Shown here piece by piece: positions 44,212 to 58,456 of a stretch of 64,000 bases of DNA. Position numbers and translations under genes: made by a program. How positions within the stretch are numbered: the first letter of the stretch is position 1; each line of letters starts with the position of its first letter. The notes below the pieces were generated by a model that did not search any database, was not told where the DNA came from, and worked only from the letters and a program-made list of their open reading frames with translations. Source of the DNA: Streptococcus suis 10581 (lineage in GTDB: Bacteria > Bacillota > Bacilli > Lactobacillales > Streptococcaceae); assembly GCA_000440235.1 (NCBI GenBank), contig ALKQ01000004.1:1-64000 (forward strand), read 5' to 3'.

Positions 44212-45027
44212 TTAGAAAACACGGTAGACGTACGGGGAATCTGGCTGTTCAATCTGAACCATCGATTGTAATTCAAGTGTTGGGAGATTTTGTTTCAACG
44301 ATGTGTGGTAGGAAACCTTGATTGTTCCTCTGGCTTTTACCCAAGTATTGTTAGGAAATTCTGTGGTAGCACCCGTAGAGAGTAAACCATATACCCCAGA
44401 ATCAGCAATGCAGTGAATAATACCAAAGCGGAAAAGGAAAAATTGCTGGCTATTGTCAGGGTCATTGTAGACAAATCCAATCATTTCAATCGTTTTTCCT
44501 GAAAATTCCGTAGGATAGTCGTAGATTGCTTCCATCACTTCCATATAGTTTTCATTAGTAACGACAATGGTTTCTTCAGCCAAGTATCTATCAGCAATTT
44601 CACGCATCTGGTTTTTATAGGCAGATTTTGTAAAATAAATAGAAGTATCAGGCTTGAGATACTGAACAGTCGTCCCTTCTTGGTTTTGTGTATTAGTATC
44701 GTTTTCTGCTGCTAGTGGGAAATGATAGCCCTTGGCAGCGACAGTTGTTGAATCCAGGCTTACCGTAGGAAAGAGCCAGGCTATAGCAAGAGGAATGAGC
44801 AATAGTCCAATGCTTGATAGTTTAGCAATTTTGCTTTTTAAATGGCTATGTACTCGAATTTCTTTTACCCAGACATACAATTGTACGATGGCAAGTATGA
44901 AAGATAAAACCATGGATAGATAGGCTAGATAGCTATAGTGCAGATTGATGTATTGGTCTAATTTTCCAGAAATATAGAGATACATGGTCATTTCAAAATA
45001 GCCTGCAAGAATTAAAAAACGAATCAT
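44212..45027 (-). CDS. TIGR03943-family membrane protein (YcgQ-like)
   Basis: A 271-aa protein. Two N-terminal TM pairs (about 2-22, 34-58 and 78-96) are followed by an extracytoplasmic C-terminal domain with KTIEMIGFVYNDPDN and FGIIHCIADSGVYGLL. It overlaps the upstream permease gene by 4 bp, the fixed arrangement of the YcgQ-YcgR pair. The C-terminal domain has a His-Cys pair (IIHCIAD) that could bind metal, but no function is demonstrated from this sequence. Confidence 0.85.
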   Translation of the reverse strand: MIRFLILAGYFEMTMYLYISGKLDQYINLHYSYLAYLSMVLSFILAIVQLYVWVKEIRVHSHLKSKIAKLSSIGLLLIPLAIAWLFPTVSLDSTTVAAKGYHFPLAAENDTNTQNQEGTTVQYLKPDTSIYFTKSAYKNQMREIADRYLAEETIVVTNENYMEVMEAIYDYPTEFSGKTIEMIGFVYNDPDNSQQFFLFRFGIIHCIADSGVYGLLSTGATTEFPNNTWVKARGTIKVSYHTSLKQNLPTLELQSMVQIEQPDSPYVYRVF

Positions 45028-45929
45028 ACTACACCTCCAAGTGTCAGACTATATCCCAAAATAACGAGAGTGATAGTAATGATAAAACCGGCTATAAATT
45101 TTCCCTTGAAATAATGTTTCATCATGAGCAAGTTTTTAACATCCACCATGGGTCCGATAACTAAGAAAGCCATTACTGGGGCGAATCCGAAGCTGGATAG
45201 TAGTGATGCACCAATAAAGGCATCGGCTTCAGAACATAGGGAAAGAAGAAAGGCCAGCAACATCATCAGTATAATAGCTGTTAATGGACTGTGACCGATG
45301 ATAGTCAGGACAGCAGTTGGAATATAGACTTGTACGAGACTGGCAAATAGACAACCAAAGACTAGGTAACGTCCCGTATCAAAAAATTCATCAATGGCAT
45401 GAATAAGTGCGAAGCCAACTTTTTGCCAACTGGTTTTATCTGAATAATCATGCTGGTGATGGTCAAACTTGCTTTCTTTAAGAATTGGTCCTTTTACGAA
45501 AAAACCAAGAATGATTCCCAATACTAGGGATACAATGATGGCTCCTAGGGCTCTATAGAGGGCGAAAAGTAGGGAATTGCCAAAAGCGGTAAAGGTTGCA
45601 AAAAGGACGATGGGATTAATCACAGGAGCCGTTACTAAAAAGGGAACAGCAGTGTAACTTGGCACTTTTTTCTCTAATAGCCGATTGACAATAGGGACAA
45701 TACCACATTCGCAAGACGGAAAAATGAAGCCGATAAAGGTTCCAAATAGAATGGCAAGAAACTTGTTTTTGGGTAAGAGTTTACGAACCTTATCTGGTGT
45801 TATAAACACATCGATAAAACCTGAAATAATAGCTCCAATCAAGACAAAGGGCAAGGCTTCAATCATGATAGACAGGAAAATAGCCCCCGCCTGTAGGACG
45901 GAGGTAGGTAATTGATCAAGACCAAACAT
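45024..45929 (-). CDS. Permease (DUF318/ArsP_1 family, YcgR-like)
   Basis: A 301-aa permease with about eight TM segments. Family motifs are FPSCECGIVPIVNRLLEKKVPSYTAV (split by a loop; note Cys-Glu-Cys) in the first half and LCSEADAFIGASLLSSF in the second. Related proteins move small oxyanions, organoarsenicals or metals; the substrate here is not known. Encoded between a 48-aa ORF (1 bp gap) and the TIGR03943 protein, with which it probably forms one complex. Confidence 0.88.
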   Translation of the reverse strand: MFGLDQLPTSVLQAGAIFLSIMIEALPFVLIGAIISGFIDVFITPDKVRKLLPKNKFLAILFGTFIGFIFPSCECGIVPIVNRLLEKKVPSYTAVPFLVTAPVINPIVLFATFTAFGNSLLFALYRALGAIIVSLVLGIILGFFVKGPILKESKFDHHQHDYSDKTSWQKVGFALIHAIDEFFDTGRYLVFGCLFASLVQVYIPTAVLTIIGHSPLTAIILMMLLAFLLSLCSEADAFIGASLLSSFGFAPVMAFLVIGPMVDVKNLLMMKHYFKGKFIAGFIITITLVILGYSLTLGGVV

Positions 45930-45930
45930 A

Positions 45931-46077
45931 TTATTTATTATCCTGATTCAAGTTGTTTTTCTCGGAATGTTCTTTTGATTTTGGATCTGGATACTCAATT
46001 TCTTCCAATTTTTCAAATGAAGCAAATTCTTCCAGCATCTTTTCTAAATCATCTTGTCGTTTATAAGCTACAGCCAT
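45931..46077 (-). CDS. Small hypothetical protein (48 aa) at the head of the permease operon
   Basis: An ORF running from ATG (46077-46075) to TAA (45933-45931), sequence starting MAVAYKRQDDLEKMLEEFAS and ending KNNLNQDNK. A good SD GGAGG lies 6-7 nt upstream, and the stop is 1 bp before the permease start, so the three genes form a tight operon. It is soluble, highly charged and probably one amphipathic helix (residues 8-26) plus a disordered tail; no TM. No family recognised. Roles as an accessory subunit or a coupling peptide are speculative. Confidence 0.75.
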   Translation of the reverse strand: MAVAYKRQDDLEKMLEEFASFEKLEEIEYPDPKSKEHSEKNNLNQDNK

Positions 46078-46105
46078 GGGGCACCTCCAAAAATTTTATA
46101 TACAC

Positions 46106-46134
46106 ATTATACATTTTTTACTAAAAATTATCTA
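46106..46134 (-). promoter_or_regulatory. Promoter of the small ORF-permease-TIGR03943 operon
   Basis: Minus strand TATAAT (46111-46106), 29 nt before the small ORF start. The -35 at 17 bp (TAGATA, 46134-46129) is weak. Confidence 0.5.
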
Positions 46135-46184
46135 AAGGAATCTGTTTTTATTGAAGCGCAAATATAGTTCGCACCCTCAAATCA

Positions 46185-48158
<1,974 letters not shown>

Positions 48159-48168
48159 AGGTAAAACG

Positions 48169-49212
48169 ATGGAAGAAAGAAAACGTGCTAGACTAATATA
48201 TAATCCGACCTCAGGTCAAGAAATCATGAAGAAAAATGTGGCCGAAGTATTGGAAATTTTGGAAGGCTACGGTTATGAAACTTCAGCTTTCCAAACAACT
48301 GCTGAGAAAGACTCTGCAAAGAATGAAGCTACACGTGCGGCGCTTGCAGGCTTTGACTTGATTATAGCGGCTGGTGGAGATGGAACGATCAACGAAGTCG
48401 TCAATGGAATTGCTCCGCTTGAAAAACGTCCGCAGATGGCCATCATACCGACTGGCACCACCAATGACTATGCGCGTGCCTTAAAAGTGCCTAGGGGAAA
48501 TCCTGTAGAAGCAGCTAAGGTTATCGGTAAGCAGCAGACCATTTTAATGGATATTGGTTTAGCCAAAAATCAAAAAAATGGTTTTCATCAAGAACATTAT
48601 TTTATCAACATTGCTGCGGCAGGTACACTTACGGAGTTGACCTACAGTGTTCCCAGTCAACTTAAGACCATGTTTGGCTATTTGGCCTATGTAGTAAAAG
48701 GAGCAGAACTCCTGCCACAAGTACAATTTACACCTGTTCGTGTAGAACATGACGAGGGAGTATTTGAAGGCTCGGTTTCAATGATTTTTGTTGCCTTAAC
48801 CAATTCAATTGGAGGTTTTGAACAGATCGTTCCAGATGCTAAGTTAGATGATGGTAATTTTACCTTATTGATGGTTAAAACAGGGAATCTATTTGAAATT
48901 CTGCATCTGATTCGTCAAGTCTTAGACGGTGGCAAACACATTGAGAGTGATTTAGTTGAATACATAAAAACAAAGAGCCTATCCATCGAAAATCTGAACC
49001 CAGATAACCGTCTACTGCTCAATCTAGATGGAGAGTTTGGTGGGGAAGCCCCTGTTCGTCTGTACAACCTATCAAACCATATAGAGTTTTTCGCGGATAC
49101 AGATCTGGTTTCTGACCATGCAATCACTCTTGATACTGATCAGATGAATCGAGAAGATATGGCCAAACGATTCATTGAAGAAACAGACCATATTGATGAA
49201 GCTATTAAATAG
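48169..49212 (+). CDS. Diacylglycerol kinase family lipid kinase (DgkB/YegS-like)
   Basis: A 347-aa protein of the DAGK_cat superfamily. The nucleotide-binding motif is IAAGGDGTINEVVNG (about residues 65-79), with RARLIYNPTSGQ at the N-terminus and GTTNDYARAL as the third conserved block; the C-terminal segment has LNLDGEFGGEAPV. It phosphorylates diacylglycerol or a related lipid, recycling it into phospholipid synthesis. Downstream of ligA, probably co-transcribed. Confidence 0.9.
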   Translation: MEERKRARLIYNPTSGQEIMKKNVAEVLEILEGYGYETSAFQTTAEKDSAKNEATRAALAGFDLIIAAGGDGTINEVVNGIAPLEKRPQMAIIPTGTTNDYARALKVPRGNPVEAAKVIGKQQTILMDIGLAKNQKNGFHQEHYFINIAAAGTLTELTYSVPSQLKTMFGYLAYVVKGAELLPQVQFTPVRVEHDEGVFEGSVSMIFVALTNSIGGFEQIVPDAKLDDGNFTLLMVKTGNLFEILHLIRQVLDGGKHIESDLVEYIKTKSLSIENLNPDNRLLLNLDGEFGGEAPVRLYNLSNHIEFFADTDLVSDHAITLDTDQMNREDMAKRFIEETDHIDEAIK

Positions 49213-49257
49213 GAAGAAAAGATGAAATACTCTTTTCTTTTTATTTTACAAAAACGA

Positions 49258-49271
49258 ATTAAACGCTTACA
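49258..49271 (+). promoter_or_regulatory. Candidate cre site (CcpA) upstream of the atp promoter
   Basis: ATTAAACGCTTACA matches the cre consensus TGWAANCGNTNWCA at 12 of 14 positions. It lies 15 bp upstream of the -35, where CcpA more often activates than represses. Confidence 0.45.
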
Positions 49272-49285
49272 ATGGCGGTATTTTC

Positions 49286-49314
49286 TTGACAAATAGATGT
49301 TTTAGGAGTATCCT
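49286..49314 (+). promoter_or_regulatory. ATP synthase operon promoter
   Basis: TTGACA (49286-49291), 17 bp, TATCCT (49309-49314). It lies 35 nt before the atpE start. Confidence 0.75.
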
Positions 49315-49348
49315 TACATGGTATTAAATTTTAAAAGGAGAATTCGTT

Positions 49349-49549
49349 ATGAGTTTAGGCGCATTGGCCCTTGGATTGGCCTGTCTTGGTGTAAGTATCG
49401 GTGAGGGACTGTTGGTGGCTTCATACCTTAGTTCGACTGCACGTCAACCAGAAATGCAAAGTAAATTGATGGCTGGTGTATTTTTGGGTGTTGCCTTTAT
49501 CGAGGGAACTTTCTTCGTAACCTTGGCTATGACATTTGTCTTGAAATAG
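49349..49549 (+). CDS. atpE: ATP synthase F0 subunit c
   Basis: A 66-aa hairpin of two TM helices. The proton-carrying Glu52 lies in TM2 (AFIEGTFFV) and the polar loop is STARQPEMQ. It forms the rotating c ring. First gene of the operon, with c before a as in streptococci, and no atpI. SD AAAGGAG. Confidence 0.95.
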   Translation: MSLGALALGLACLGVSIGEGLLVASYLSSTARQPEMQSKLMAGVFLGVAFIEGTFFVTLAMTFVLK

Positions 49550-49585
49550 TAGAAAATAGAGAAATAGAAAAGGGGGGAACCTCCA

Positions 49586-50302
49586 TTGGAAGAACATTTA
49601 AGTCCAACCCTTACCCTTGGTCCCGTAACCTTTGACCTGACCATGGTATTGGTTTCTGTCATTACCATTTCCATTATTTTCTTACTTGTTTTTTGGGCTA
49701 GTCGTCGGATGGAGCTCAAGCCTAAAGGAAAACAGAATGTTTTGGAGTACGTTTACGAATTGACCATCAATTTTACAAAAGGGAATCTTGGCGATGCGGA
49801 AGCAAAGCGGTATTCCTTGTTCTTCTTTACAGTCTTTACTTTTCTTTTGGTTGCCAATAATCTAGGTTTGATGACCAAATTGGAAACAGCAGAAGGACAT
49901 AATTTGTGGACTTCTCCAACGGCCAATATGGCTTACGATTTCGGTTTGGCAACAATTGCAACAGTATTTTGTCATGTTGAGGGTATTCGTCGTCGCGGTT
50001 TCAAGGCATACCTCAAATCTTTTGTGACACCTTGGGCTATGGCTCCAATGAACATTTTGGAAGAAGTGACCAACCTTGTGTCGCTTGCTCTTCGTCTGTA
50101 CGGTAACATTTATGCTGGTGAAGTGCTTGTCTCTCTTCTTCTACAATTATCTCAACAAAGTGCACTTGCATATCCAATTGCCTTTGCTCTGAACGTTGTT
50201 TGGACAGCATTTTCTGTATTCATTTCATGCTTGCAGGGATATGTATTTATCATGTTGGTATCTATGTACTTAAATAAAAAAATCAGTAGTGAGAGTGAAT
50301 AG
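49586..50302 (+). CDS. atpB: ATP synthase F0 subunit a
   Basis: A 238-aa polytopic protein with the essential Arg in TM4 ([17 protein letters not shown]) and the C-terminal [19 protein letters not shown]. It forms the proton half-channels next to the c ring. The start codon is TTG (49586) behind the G-rich SD AGGGGGG; no ATG occurs before residue 20, so TTG is needed for a full N-terminus. Confidence 0.94.
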   Translation: MEEHLSPTLTLGPVTFDLTMVLVSVITISIIFLLVFWASRRMELKPKGKQNVLEYVYELTINFTKGNLGDAEAKRYSLFFFTVFTFLLVANNLGLMTKLETAEGHNLWTSPTANMAYDFGLATIATVFCHVEGIRRRGFKAYLKSFVTPWAMAPMNILEEVTNLVSLALRLYGNIYAGEVLVSLLLQLSQQSALAYPIAFALNVVWTAFSVFISCLQGYVFIMLVSMYLNKKISSESE

Positions 50303-50319
50303 GAAAGGGAAAGACAACT

Positions 50320-50826
50320 ATGGCAACAACTATTACAATGCAATCTAGTACCATTCTTGGAAACTTTATCTTGGTAACAGTCTCATTTGCAGTACTTATT
50401 ATTCTTATTCGTGTTTTTGCATGGGATAAAATTACAGGTATTTTTGAAGAACGTGCCAATAAAATTGCGAACGATATTGATGCTGCAGAAGAAAAATTAA
50501 CAGCAGCAGCAAACCTTGTTCAACAACGTGAAGATGAGTTGGTACAGGGACGTATCGAAAGTCAAAAGATTATTCAAGATGCGGTTGAACGTGCAAAACT
50601 AGAGAAAAAACGTATTCTTGAGCAAGCAGATGTTGAAATTCAAGGATTGAAGCAAAAAGCTCAATTGGAAATTGAAGCTGAAAAACGTGAAGCACAAGAA
50701 AACTTGCGTGTTCAAGTTGCTGAATTGGCAGTTGATCTTGCAAGCAAAATTATTTTGGAAGATTTGGACCAACAAGCTCATAGTAACTTGATTGACCGTT
50801 ATTTGGACAAACTAGGAGACAAGTAG
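50320..50826 (+). CDS. atpF: ATP synthase F0 subunit b
   Basis: A 168-aa protein with one N-terminal TM (about 12-34) followed by a long coiled coil rich in Glu, Lys and Gln. It is the peripheral stalk linking subunit a to delta and alpha. Its stop is directly followed by atpH. Confidence 0.95.
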   Translation: MATTITMQSSTILGNFILVTVSFAVLIILIRVFAWDKITGIFEERANKIANDIDAAEEKLTAAANLVQQREDELVQGRIESQKIIQDAVERAKLEKKRILEQADVEIQGLKQKAQLEIEAEKREAQENLRVQVAELAVDLASKIILEDLDQQAHSNLIDRYLDKLGDK

Positions 50827-51360
<534 letters not shown>

Positions 51361-51381
51361 AAAATAGAAAGTGGTGTTCTT

Positions 51382-52884
51382 TTGATTAATGCACAAGAAA
51401 TTAGCGCTTTACTAAAACAACAAATTGAAGGCTTTCAGCCTGACTTTGACTACACAGAGACTGGTGTCGTAACCTATATCGGTGACGGTATCGCCCGTGC
51501 GCAAGGTCTTGACAATGCCATGAGTGGAGAGCTTTTGGTATTTGAAAATGGCACCATTGGTATGGCACAAAACTTAGAAACCAACGATGTTGGTATCATC
51601 ATTCTCGGACAATTTACCGATATTCGTGAAGGGTCAGTTGTTCGTCGTACTGGTAAAATTATGGAAGTACCAGTTGGTTCGGCTTTGATTGGTCGTGTCA
51701 TCAACCCACTTGGTCAACCGGTGGATGGTCTTGGTGAAATTCGTACTAGTAAGACTCGTCCGATTGAATATCCAGCACCAGGTGTTATGCAACGTAAGTC
51801 GGTTAATGAACCGCTTCAAACTGGTCTCAAGGCGATTGACGCTTTGGTTCCGATTGGTCGTGGTCAGCGTGAATTGATTATCGGTGACCGTCAGACAGGG
51901 AAGACATCTGTAGCTATTGATGCTATTCTCAACCAAAAAGGCCAAGACATGATTTGTATCTATGTGGCTATCGGTCAGAAAGAGTCAACTGTTCGTACTC
52001 AGGTTGAAACCCTTCGGCAATATGGTGCTTTGGATTACACAATCGTAGTAACAGCATCTGCTTCACAACCATCTCCATTGCTTTTCTTGGCTCCTTATGC
52101 TGGTGTTGCGATGGCAGAAGAGTTCATGTATGAAGGCAAACACGTCTTGATTGTTTACGATGATTTGTCAAAACAAGCGGTAGCTTACCGTGAATTATCT
52201 CTCTTGCTTCGTCGTCCTCCAGGCCGTGAGGCTTACCCAGGTGATGTATTCTACTTGCACAGCCGCTTGCTTGAGCGTTCAGCCAAGGTTTCAGATGAGT
52301 TAGGTGGTGGCTCCATTACAGCTCTACCATTTATCGAAACACAAGCGGGAGATATTTCAGCTTACATCGCGACCAACGTGATTTCAATCACGGATGGACA
52401 AATCTTCTTGAAGGACGATTTGTTCAACTCTGGTATCCGTCCAGCCATTGATGCGGGTTCTTCTGTATCACGTGTAGGTGGCTCTGCACAGATTAAGGCC
52501 ATGAAAAAGGTTGCAGGTACCCTTCGTATCGATTTGGCTTCATACCGTGAATTAGAAGCCTTTACGCAATTTGGTTCGGATTTGGATGCAGCAACTCAAG
52601 CCAAACTCAACCGTGGTCGTCGGACTGTGGAAGTCTTGAAACAACCATTGCATAAGCCACTTCCAGTTGAAAAACAGGTTTTGATTTTGTATGCTTTGAC
52701 AAATGGCTTCTTGGATTCAGTGCCAATTGATGATATTTTGGCATTTGAAGAAGAACTGTACGCATATTTTGATTTGCACTACGATGGTCTTTTGGATGTT
52801 ATTCGTACAACAAAAGATCTTCCTGATACAGATGAATTGAATGCTGCTATTCAAGCCTTCAAAGACCAGTCTGTCTTTAAGTAA
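51382..52884 (+). CDS. atpA: ATP synthase F1 subunit alpha
   Basis: A 500-aa protein with Walker [10 protein letters not shown] (near residue 169) and the alpha signature [13 protein letters not shown]. It forms the non-catalytic nucleotide sites of F1. The start is TTG at 51382 (TTGATTAATGCACAAG), giving [16 protein letters not shown], the expected N-terminus; the SD AAAGTGG is weak. It is the second TTG start in this operon. Confidence 0.96.
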   Translation: MINAQEISALLKQQIEGFQPDFDYTETGVVTYIGDGIARAQGLDNAMSGELLVFENGTIGMAQNLETNDVGIIILGQFTDIREGSVVRRTGKIMEVPVGSALIGRVINPLGQPVDGLGEIRTSKTRPIEYPAPGVMQRKSVNEPLQTGLKAIDALVPIGRGQRELIIGDRQTGKTSVAIDAILNQKGQDMICIYVAIGQKESTVRTQVETLRQYGALDYTIVVTASASQPSPLLFLAPYAGVAMAEEFMYEGKHVLIVYDDLSKQAVAYRELSLLLRRPPGREAYPGDVFYLHSRLLERSAKVSDELGGGSITALPFIETQAGDISAYIATNVISITDGQIFLKDDLFNSGIRPAIDAGSSVSRVGGSAQIKAMKKVAGTLRIDLASYRELEAFTQFGSDLDAATQAKLNRGRRTVEVLKQPLHKPLPVEKQVLILYALTNGFLDSVPIDDILAFEEELYAYFDLHYDGLLDVIRTTKDLPDTDELNAAIQAFKDQSVFK

Positions 52885-52895
52885 AGGAGTGAATA

Positions 52896-55200
<2,305 letters not shown>

Positions 55201-55209
55201 AGGTGGCTT

Positions 55210-55626
55210 ATGGGACAAATGACTGTACAAATCGTAACACCAGACGGTATCAAATATGACCATCATGCAGCATTTGTTTTGGTCAAAACGGTTGATGGTG
55301 AGATGGGTGTCTATTCTGGACATGAAGAACTGATTGCAGTTTTGGAAATCGGTGAAATGAAAGTGCGTCGTGTTGATGATGAAAACCATGTAGACTGGAT
55401 TGCGGTCAATGGTGGAATCATTGAAGTCAACAAGGATATTATTACGGTCATTTCTGATTCCGCTGAGCGGGAACGAGATATTGATATTAGTCGTGCAGAA
55501 CGTGCCAAATTGCGCGCGGAACGTGAATTGGAAGAAGCACAGACTGCTCGTAATATTGATATGGAGATGCGTGCAACAGTCGCCCTCCAACGTGCGATAA
55601 ATCGTATTCGTGTTGGGAAACATTAA
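55210..55626 (+). CDS. atpC: ATP synthase F1 subunit epsilon
   Basis: A 138-aa protein: N-terminal beta sandwich ([25 protein letters not shown]) and a C-terminal helical hairpin able to inhibit ATP hydrolysis. Last gene of the operon; a terminator follows. Confidence 0.95.
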   Translation: MGQMTVQIVTPDGIKYDHHAAFVLVKTVDGEMGVYSGHEELIAVLEIGEMKVRRVDDENHVDWIAVNGGIIEVNKDIITVISDSAERERDIDISRAERAKLRAERELEEAQTARNIDMEMRATVALQRAINRIRVGKH

Positions 55627-55633
55627 TATATAT

Positions 55634-55663
55634 GGGATTGAACTTGGTTCAGTTCCATTTTTT
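55634..55663 (+). terminator. atp operon terminator
   Basis: A 10-bp stem GGGATTGAAC / GTTCAGTTCC (two G-U), loop TTG, then ATTTTTT. Its top, GAACTTGGTTC, matches a module of the dispersed repeats at 15311 and 32821. Confidence 0.8.
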
Positions 55664-55670
55664 AATTTCA

Positions 55671-55679
55671 TGGTATAAT
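55671..55679 (+). promoter_or_regulatory. DUF1146 gene promoter, extended -10 six bases from the start codon
   Basis: TGG-TATAAT with TATAAT at 55674-55679 and the ATG at 55686, the same 6-nt spacing as at ligA. It follows the atp terminator directly. Confidence 0.65.
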
Positions 55680-55685
55680 GGAAAC

Positions 55686-55910
55686 ATGGTAATTTCAATT
55701 TTACAGTTTTTTAGTCATATATTGTTTATCTATCTGGCTCATCATCTCTTGGTTACAACAGTTGATTGGTCACGGTGGTTGAAGGTGACGGGGGACAATC
55801 AGCGTAAAATCAATTTGCTGATTCTCTTTCTGGCAATAGCACTGGGATACTTGGTCTCGACTTTCTTTTTAGAATTGTTGATGATGGGACGCTCTTTTGC
55901 AAATATGTGA
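55686..55910 (+). CDS. DUF1146 family membrane protein
   Basis: A 74-aa protein with two TM helices (about 2-22 and 43-65), joined by a basic cytoplasmic loop (WSRWLKVTGDNQRKIN). Proteins of this family sit upstream of murA in many Firmicutes; no function is established. The start at 55686 is chosen because the upstream in-frame ATG (55632) lies in the atp terminator. There is no SD, and the -10 lies 6 nt before the ATG, so the transcript is probably leaderless. Confidence 0.85.
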   Translation: MVISILQFFSHILFIYLAHHLLVTTVDWSRWLKVTGDNQRKINLLILFLAIALGYLVSTFFLELLMMGRSFANM

Positions 55911-55933
55911 TTTAAGTAAGAAAAGGATAAGAA

Positions 55934-57217
55934 ATGGATACAATTATTGTTACAGGTAGTAAAAACGGTTTGAAAGGACAGGTTGAGATTGAGGGGGCGA
56001 AGAATGCCGTTCTGCCTCTATTGGCAGCCACAGTTCTAGCAAGTCAAGGGCAAACCAAATTGACTCAGGTTCCTATTTTGTCTGATGTCTATACAATGAA
56101 TAATGTTGTACGTGGTCTAGGAGTTCGTGTGAAATTTGACGAGGAAACAAAGACTATCGATATTGACGCAACAGGTAAACTTGGTAGCGAAACTCCTTAT
56201 AAGTATGTGAGTCAAATGCGCGCCTCTATTGTTATTCTTGGTCCGATTTTGGCACGCAATGGTTATGCTAAGGTTTCTATGCCAGGAGGTTGTACAATTG
56301 GTAGCCGTCCAATAGATTTGCACTTAAAAGGTTTGCAAGCTATGGGGGCTAAAATTAAGCAACGTGCGGGTTATATTGAAGCGAGTGCAGAGAACTTGCA
56401 GGGAGCTCATATCTATCTTGATTTCCCAAGTGTTGGGGCAACGCAAAACTTAATGATGGCTGCAACTCTGTCGCAAGGTACCACTGTTTTAGAAAATGCA
56501 GCGCGAGAACCTGAAATTGTTGACTTGGCCATTTTCCTAAACAAAATGGGGGCCAAAGTTAAAGGGGCAGGTACAGAGACGATTACGATTACTGGTGTAG
56601 AAGAATTGACTGGCGCAGAACATCAAGTGGTGCAAGATCGTATTGAAGCGGGTACCTTTATGGTGGCAGCGGCAATGACTGGTGGCGATGTCTTGGTCAA
56701 GGATGCTGTCTGGGAGCACAACCGTCCACTCATTTCTAAGATGTTGGAAATGGGAGTTGAGGTGACGGAAGAAGCTGAAGGGATTCGAGTTCGTTCGCAA
56801 GTGGATAAGCTTAAACCTGTAACAGTAAAAACTTTGCCACACCCAGGCTTCCCAACGGATATGCAGGCTCAATTTACAGCTCTAATGGCAGTTGCAAAGG
56901 GTGAATCTACCATGATTGAAACGGTATTTGAGAATCGTTTCCAGCATTTGGAAGAAATGCGTCGGATGGATTTGCATTCGGAAATTTTGCGTGATACAGC
57001 TATCATCACGGGAGGACAAGCTCTGCAAGGTGCTCAAGTTATGTCTACTGATTTGCGAGCTAGTGCTGCATTGATTTTGGCAGGTTTGGTTGCTGAAGGT
57101 GAAACGATTGTAGGTAAATTAACGCACTTAGATCGAGGTTATTATCGTTTTCATGAGAAATTAGCTGCTTTAGGTGCAACGATTGAACGTGTGAGTGGAG
57201 AAGATGAAAATGGATAA
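55934..57217 (+). CDS. murA: UDP-N-acetylglucosamine 1-carboxyvinyltransferase
   Basis: A 427-aa EPSP-synthase-fold enzyme. The conserved Lys-Asn pair lies in [16 protein letters not shown], and the fosfomycin-target Cys is C120 in [12 protein letters not shown]. It transfers enolpyruvate to UDP-GlcNAc, the first committed step of peptidoglycan synthesis. Low-GC Gram-positives usually carry two MurA paralogues; position after DUF1146 marks this as the murAA-type copy. SD AAGGAT. Its end overlaps epuA. Confidence 0.96.
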   Translation: MDTIIVTGSKNGLKGQVEIEGAKNAVLPLLAATVLASQGQTKLTQVPILSDVYTMNNVVRGLGVRVKFDEETKTIDIDATGKLGSETPYKYVSQMRASIVILGPILARNGYAKVSMPGGCTIGSRPIDLHLKGLQAMGAKIKQRAGYIEASAENLQGAHIYLDFPSVGATQNLMMAATLSQGTTVLENAAREPEIVDLAIFLNKMGAKVKGAGTETITITGVEELTGAEHQVVQDRIEAGTFMVAAAMTGGDVLVKDAVWEHNRPLISKMLEMGVEVTEEAEGIRVRSQVDKLKPVTVKTLPHPGFPTDMQAQFTALMAVAKGESTMIETVFENRFQHLEEMRRMDLHSEILRDTAIITGGQALQGAQVMSTDLRASAALILAGLVAEGETIVGKLTHLDRGYYRFHEKLAALGATIERVSGEDENG

Positions 57218-57401
57218 GGATAATCTTAGCTATGTTGGTAAAAATTTAATCTTAGTAGCAGTTGTTTTGTTGATTGCTATTTTGGTGTTTATTTTAGGAT
57301 TAATGGTTGGTTACGGTGTCATAGGAGATGGAGACAATGTATTTGCGGTGTTGTCACCAGCTAAGTGGCAAGAACTAATCGGTAAATTTACAGGAAAGTA
57401 G
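57210..57401 (+). CDS. epuA: EpuA-family small membrane protein (often labelled RNA polymerase subunit beta)
   Basis: A 63-aa protein with one TM segment (about 12-38, [23 protein letters not shown]) and a short extracytoplasmic tail, matching streptococcal EpuA, which lies between murA and endA. The usual label DNA-directed RNA polymerase subunit beta is not supported by its single-TM layout. The ATG at 57210 has GGAG 9 nt upstream; GTG 57195 and ATG 57204 are in frame but badly spaced. It overlaps murA by 8 bp. Confidence 0.82.
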   Translation: MDKDNLSYVGKNLILVAVVLLIAILVFILGLMVGYGVIGDGDNVFAVLSPAKWQELIGKFTGK

Positions 57402-57430
57402 GCTGGACCTGCTTTTTTGATGGAGAGAAA

Positions 57431-58270
57431 ATGGCGAAGAAAAATGTAAAAAAACAAGCGATGAGTCTGCTCAGCTTATTGGCTACGATTGTTGTAGTAG
57501 CGGGTGGTTATCTTTTAAGTGATAACAAGAGCAGTAACATTGCTAATTATTCCTATTATGTCAATCAGTCTAAGTCAAGCGAGAGCACACCTAGTCAGGA
57601 ACTGGCTAGTTCGGTATTGACAGAAGATGTAAAAAAGCAACTGGGGAATTCGATTGAATGGAATGGTGCTGGAGCATTTATTATTAACGGAAATAAGACT
57701 GATTTAGATGCTTCAGTCTCTAGTAAGCCCTATGCGGATAATAAGACAAAGACTGTGCAGGGAGAAACGGTTCCAACAGTGGCAAATGCCCTTTTAGCCA
57801 AATCAACGCGACAGTATAAGAGTCGTGAAGAAACAGGAAATGGTTCGACTTCATGGACTCCGCCTGGCTGGCATCAGGTACAGGATTTGGATGGATCCTA
57901 TGATCATGCGATTGATAGGGGGCATCTGCTGGGCTATGCCTTGATTGGCGGTTTAAAAGGCTTTGATGCTTCAACCAGCAATCCTAAGAATATTGCTGTT
58001 CAAACAGCTTGGTCCAATCAGGCAAGGGCTGAGGATTCGACGGGGCAAAACTATTTTGAGAGTCAAGTTCGTAAAGCTTTGGATAAGAACAAACGTGTTC
58101 GTTACCGCGTGACCTTGATTTATGCTGATGAGGATGATTTGGTTCCAGTCGGAAGCCATCTAGAGGCAAAAGCAACAGATGGTAGCCTAGAGTTCAATGT
58201 GTTCGTTCCAAATGTGCAGAGCGGTCTCAGTATCAACTATCATAGTGGGGAAATTGCAGTAAATCAATAA
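57431..58270 (+). CDS. endA: DNA-entry nuclease EndA (DNA/RNA non-specific endonuclease)
   Basis: A 279-aa protein with an N-terminal membrane anchor (about 10-28), a Ser-rich linker and a beta-beta-alpha-metal nuclease domain. The catalytic motif is DRGH at residues 162-165 (general base His165), followed by the metal-binding Asn in [20 protein letters not shown]. In pneumococcus EndA degrades one strand during DNA uptake and also breaks down neutrophil extracellular traps. SD GGAGAG. It ends at a strong terminator. Confidence 0.93.
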   Translation: MAKKNVKKQAMSLLSLLATIVVVAGGYLLSDNKSSNIANYSYYVNQSKSSESTPSQELASSVLTEDVKKQLGNSIEWNGAGAFIINGNKTDLDASVSSKPYADNKTKTVQGETVPTVANALLAKSTRQYKSREETGNGSTSWTPPGWHQVQDLDGSYDHAIDRGHLLGYALIGGLKGFDASTSNPKNIAVQTAWSNQARAEDSTGQNYFESQVRKALDKNKRVRYRVTLIYADEDDLVPVGSHLEAKATDGSLEFNVFVPNVQSGLSINYHSGEIAVNQ

Positions 58271-58309
58271 ATAGTCAGACGAATTCTCTCTCGCCAAATC
58301 AAATATATC

Positions 58310-58341
58310 AGACGATTTTCACGTAAAATCGTCTTTTTTTG
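58310..58341 (+). terminator. murA-epuA-endA terminator
   Basis: Perfect 10-bp stem AGACGATTTT / AAAATCGTCT with 5-nt loop, then TTTTTT. Confidence 0.92.
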
Positions 58342-58370
58342 CGTATAATTAAAAATATTTACAAAAACAG

Positions 58371-58399
58371 TTGACAAATCATCTGACGAATATTAGAAT
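58371..58399 (+). promoter_or_regulatory. Glucuronide operon promoter with GntR-type operator in the spacer
   Basis: TTGACA (58371-58376), 17 bp, TAGAAT (58394-58399). The spacer carries TCATCTGACGA (58379-58389), an odd-centred imperfect palindrome TCnTCnGAnGA. The 20 bases from TTGACA onward are identical to the kdgA promoter at 63730. Confidence 0.85.
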
Positions 58400-58407
58400 A
58401 TAGTTAA

Positions 58408-58421
58408 AGAAAACGCTTACG
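58408..58421 (+). promoter_or_regulatory. cre site (CcpA) overlapping the start of the glucuronide operon transcript
   Basis: AGAAAACGCTTACG matches TGWAANCGNTNWCA at 12 of 14 positions. Located 9 bp after the -10, where CcpA would repress. Confidence 0.65.
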
Positions 58422-58456
58422 ACTTTGTCGTAGAAAACATTTAGGAGGAATTTCCA

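Noticed and set aside
45024..46134. Zinc-responsive (AdcR/Zur) operator upstream of the permease operon
   Set aside because: Related permease pairs suggested metal control, but no TTAACNNGTTAA-like palindrome is present upstream of the small ORF.
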